Shown one piece after another: positions 62,327 through 64,000 of a stretch of DNA of 64,000 bases. Positions within the stretch are counted from its first letter, which is position 1. Every line of letters begins with the position of its first letter. Both the position numbers and the translations under genes were made by a program. The DNA lies in the NCBI RefSeq assembly GCF_001305675.1, contig NZ_CP011853.1:2046001-2110000 (forward strand). The letters are read 5' to 3'. The notes under the pieces are model-generated. The model was not told where the DNA came from. It was given only the letters and a program-made list of their open reading frames with translations, and searched no databases. Source of the stretch: Gordonia phthalatica (GTDB taxonomy: Bacteria > Actinomycetota > Actinomycetes > Mycobacteriales > Mycobacteriaceae).

Positions 62327-62974
62327 TTGTTCACGGGAATCGTGGAGGAGCGTGGCGAGATCACCGCCCGCGACGACCTCACGGAAGCCGCACGTTTTCG
62401 AATCCGCGGCGCGCTGGTGACCAGCGATGCGTCCTTCGGCGACTCGATCGCCGTCAACGGAGTCTGCCTGACCGTCACCGAGCTCGCCGACGATGAATTC
62501 ACCGTCGACGTGATGGCGGAGACCCTCAAGCGCAGTTCGCTGGACCGACTCGGCGCGGGCGCCACGGTCAACCTCGAACGCGCGATGGCGGCGGGCGGCC
62601 GCTTCGGCGGACACATCGTGCAGGGCCACGTCGACGGCGTCGGCGAGATCCGGGCGGTGTCTCCGAGCGAGAACTGGACCGTCGCCCGTGTCGCCGTGCC
62701 TGCGCACCTGGCGCGCTACGTGGTCGAAAAGGGGTCGATCACCATCGACGGCATCTCGCTCACGGTCTCGGCCGTCGGAGTCGATCGGGAATACGGGGAC
62801 TGGCTCGAAGTGTCTCTCATACCGACCACTCTCGCCGAGACGAATCTCGGCGACGCCGCCCCAGGCGTGCGCGTGAACTTGGAAGTCGATGTCATCGCGA
62901 AGTACGTCGAGCGCCTCACCGGCGCCGGTCGCACCGCGAACGCTGATGTGGAAGGCAGTGAGCCGAATGAGTGA
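62327..62974 (+). CDS. ribE: Riboflavin synthase (alpha chain)
   Basis: A 215-residue enzyme with two tandem lumazine-binding domains that dismutates two 6,7-dimethyl-8-ribityllumazine molecules to riboflavin. It starts with the invariant MFTGIVEERGEI; further signatures are VNGVCLTVTEL, GHIVQGHVDGVGEI and ITIDGISLTVSAVG. The start codon is TTG, fixed by that N-terminus and by the GGAGAG site. The stop overlaps the ribBA start by 8 bases. Confidence 0.96.
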   Translation: MFTGIVEERGEITARDDLTEAARFRIRGALVTSDASFGDSIAVNGVCLTVTELADDEFTVDVMAETLKRSSLDRLGAGATVNLERAMAAGGRFGGHIVQGHVDGVGEIRAVSPSENWTVARVAVPAHLARYVVEKGSITIDGISLTVSAVGVDREYGDWLEVSLIPTTLAETNLGDAAPGVRVNLEVDVIAKYVERLTGAGRTANADVEGSEPNE

Positions 62975-64000
62975 GACCGGCAGCAATGAGGCCGCAGTGA
63001 AGGACGACTCGGTGACGGATGCGGCGGAGAAGGTCGTGTTCGACACCGTCGAGCGCGCCATCGCCGACATCGCCGAAGGCAAGGCCGTCGTGGTCGTCGA
63101 CGACGAGGACCGCGAGAACGAGGGCGACCTGATCTTCGCCGCCGAGAAGGCGACACCGGAACTGGTCGCGTTCATGGTGCGGTACACCTCCGGGTACCTC
63201 TGCGTGCCGATGACCGGCGACAACTGCGACCGGCTGGGCCTTCCGCCGATGTACTCGGTGAATCAGGACAAGCACGGCACCGCCTACACGGTGACCGTCG
63301 ACGCCCGCGAGGGCATCGGGACCGGCATCAGCGCCGCTGACCGGGCGACCACCATGCAGAAGCTCGCCGACCCGACGTCCAACGCCCACGACTTCACCCG
63401 TCCCGGCCACGTGGTGCCGCTGCGCGCCAAGCCGGGCGGCGTCCTGCGTCGTCCCGGCCACACCGAGGCCGCCGTCGACCTGGCGACCGCCGCCGGTCTG
63501 GCCCCCGCGGGCGTGATCTGCGAGATCGTGAGCCAGAAGGATCCGGGCCACATGGCCCAGACCCCGGAGCTGCGCGTCTTCGCCGACGAGCACGACCTGG
63601 CGCTGATCTCGATCGCCGATCTGATCACCTGGCGTCGTCACCACGAGAAGCACGTCGAGCGCGTCGCCGATGCCCGGATCCCCACCGCCCACGGCACGTT
63701 CCGCGCCGTGGGCTACCGGAGCTCGTTCGACGACGCCGAGCACGTCGCCCTCGTGATGGGCGACATCAGCGGTGCCGACGGCAAGGGCGAGGACGTCCTG
63801 GTGCGCGTGCATTCCGAGTGCCTCACCGGTGACGTCTTCGGCTCGCTGCGTTGCGACTGCGGGCCGCAGCTCGACGCGGCGATGGAGATGGTCGGCCGCG
63901 AGGGACGCGGCGTGGTCCTCTACATGCGCGGCCACGAGGGACGCGGCATCGGGCTGATGCATAAGCTGCAGGCCTACCAGCTGCAGGACGACGGCGCCGA
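62967..64000 (+). CDS. ribBA: Bifunctional DHBP synthase / GTP cyclohydrolase II, 5' part
   Basis: The first ~344 residues of RibBA; the gene runs past the right edge. The RibB half has VVVVDDEDRENEGDLIFAAE, DRATTMQKLADP and RPGHVVPLRAKPGGVLRRPGHTEAAVDLA. The RibA half has VRVHSECLTGDVFGSLRCDCGPQLDAAM (zinc cysteines) and LYMRGHEGRGIGLMHK. The ATG lies inside the ribE end (ATGAGTGA), so the two are coupled and both fall under the FMN riboswitch. An N-terminal tail of about 20 residues precedes the conserved part. Confidence 0.95.
   Translation, partial: MSETGSNEAAVKDDSVTDAAEKVVFDTVERAIADIAEGKAVVVVDDEDRENEGDLIFAAEKATPELVAFMVRYTSGYLCVPMTGDNCDRLGLPPMYSVNQDKHGTAYTVTVDAREGIGTGISAADRATTMQKLADPTSNAHDFTRPGHVVPLRAKPGGVLRRPGHTEAAVDLATAAGLAPAGVICEIVSQKDPGHMAQTPELRVFADEHDLALISIADLITWRRHHEKHVERVADARIPTAHGTFRAVGYRSSFDDAEHVALVMGDISGADGKGEDVLVRVHSECLTGDVFGSLRCDCGPQLDAAMEMVGREGRGVVLYMRGHEGRGIGLMHKLQAYQLQDDGA

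Overview
The window is a contiguous piece of a high-GC actinobacterial chromosome. Gene content and order point to the Mycobacteriales (Corynebacteriales), and to the Gordonia / Rhodococcus / Mycobacterium side of that order. Signs of this are mIHF (mihF), a mycobacterial-type LexA box before ruvCAB, a PriA without helicase motifs, a two-domain Rel, a solute-binding lipoprotein between secF and apt, and frequent GTG starts. From memory, the gene order follows two blocks of Mycobacterium tuberculosis H37Rv (roughly Rv2606c-Rv2533c and Rv1379-Rv1415), joined here at nusB-pyrR. The genus is an inference. Almost everything is housekeeping; no phage, insertion sequence, CRISPR array, rRNA or tRNA was seen.

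Left part (1-10.6 kb): the end of pdxS, then an insertion of about 5.5 kb (a membrane protein, a small PH-like protein, a PP2C phosphatase, an FHA-like/HTH protein, an orphan LuxR-type HTH protein and an acyl-CoA oxidase-like flavoprotein). It separates pdxS from tesB-pdxT-yebC. Next is ruvCAB under a LexA box.

10.6-33 kb: yajC-secD-secF-lipoprotein-apt-rel (protein export, purine salvage, stringent response), then a convergent membrane-anchored cyclophilin, an MBL-fold hydrolase with hisS, an AbiEi/DUF559-like accessory gene bracketed by two copies of an ~86-bp repeat, a zinc metallopeptidase, aspS, an APH-like kinase, rarA, alaS, ruvX and mltG.

33-40.9 kb: the shikimate genes aroE and aroC-aroK-aroB, interrupted by an orphan prepilin peptidase and a Tat-exported DUF1906 protein; no dehydroquinate dehydratase gene follows aroB. 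Then a small membrane protein, pepQ, efp and nusB.

40.9-49.9 kb: the complete de novo UMP operon except pyrD/pyrE (pyrR-pyrB-pyrC-membrane protein-carA-carB-pyrF), with overlapping cistrons and a PyrR RNA-binding sequence laid over the pyrR ribosome-binding site. 49.9-64 kb: an alpha/beta hydrolase, mihF-gmk-rpoZ-coaBC-metK, a repeat-rich gap of about 860 bp, then priA-fmt-rsmB-rpe-ribD, an FMN riboswitch, ribE and the start of ribBA, which runs off the right edge.

The main points for a second look are the phosphatase/FHA/HTH insertion, the repeat-bracketed AbiEi/DUF559-like gene, a DnaA-box-like motif shared by the leaders of two accessory genes, the repeat family downstream of metK, and the two RNA-controlled operon leaders that both use TTG start codons.
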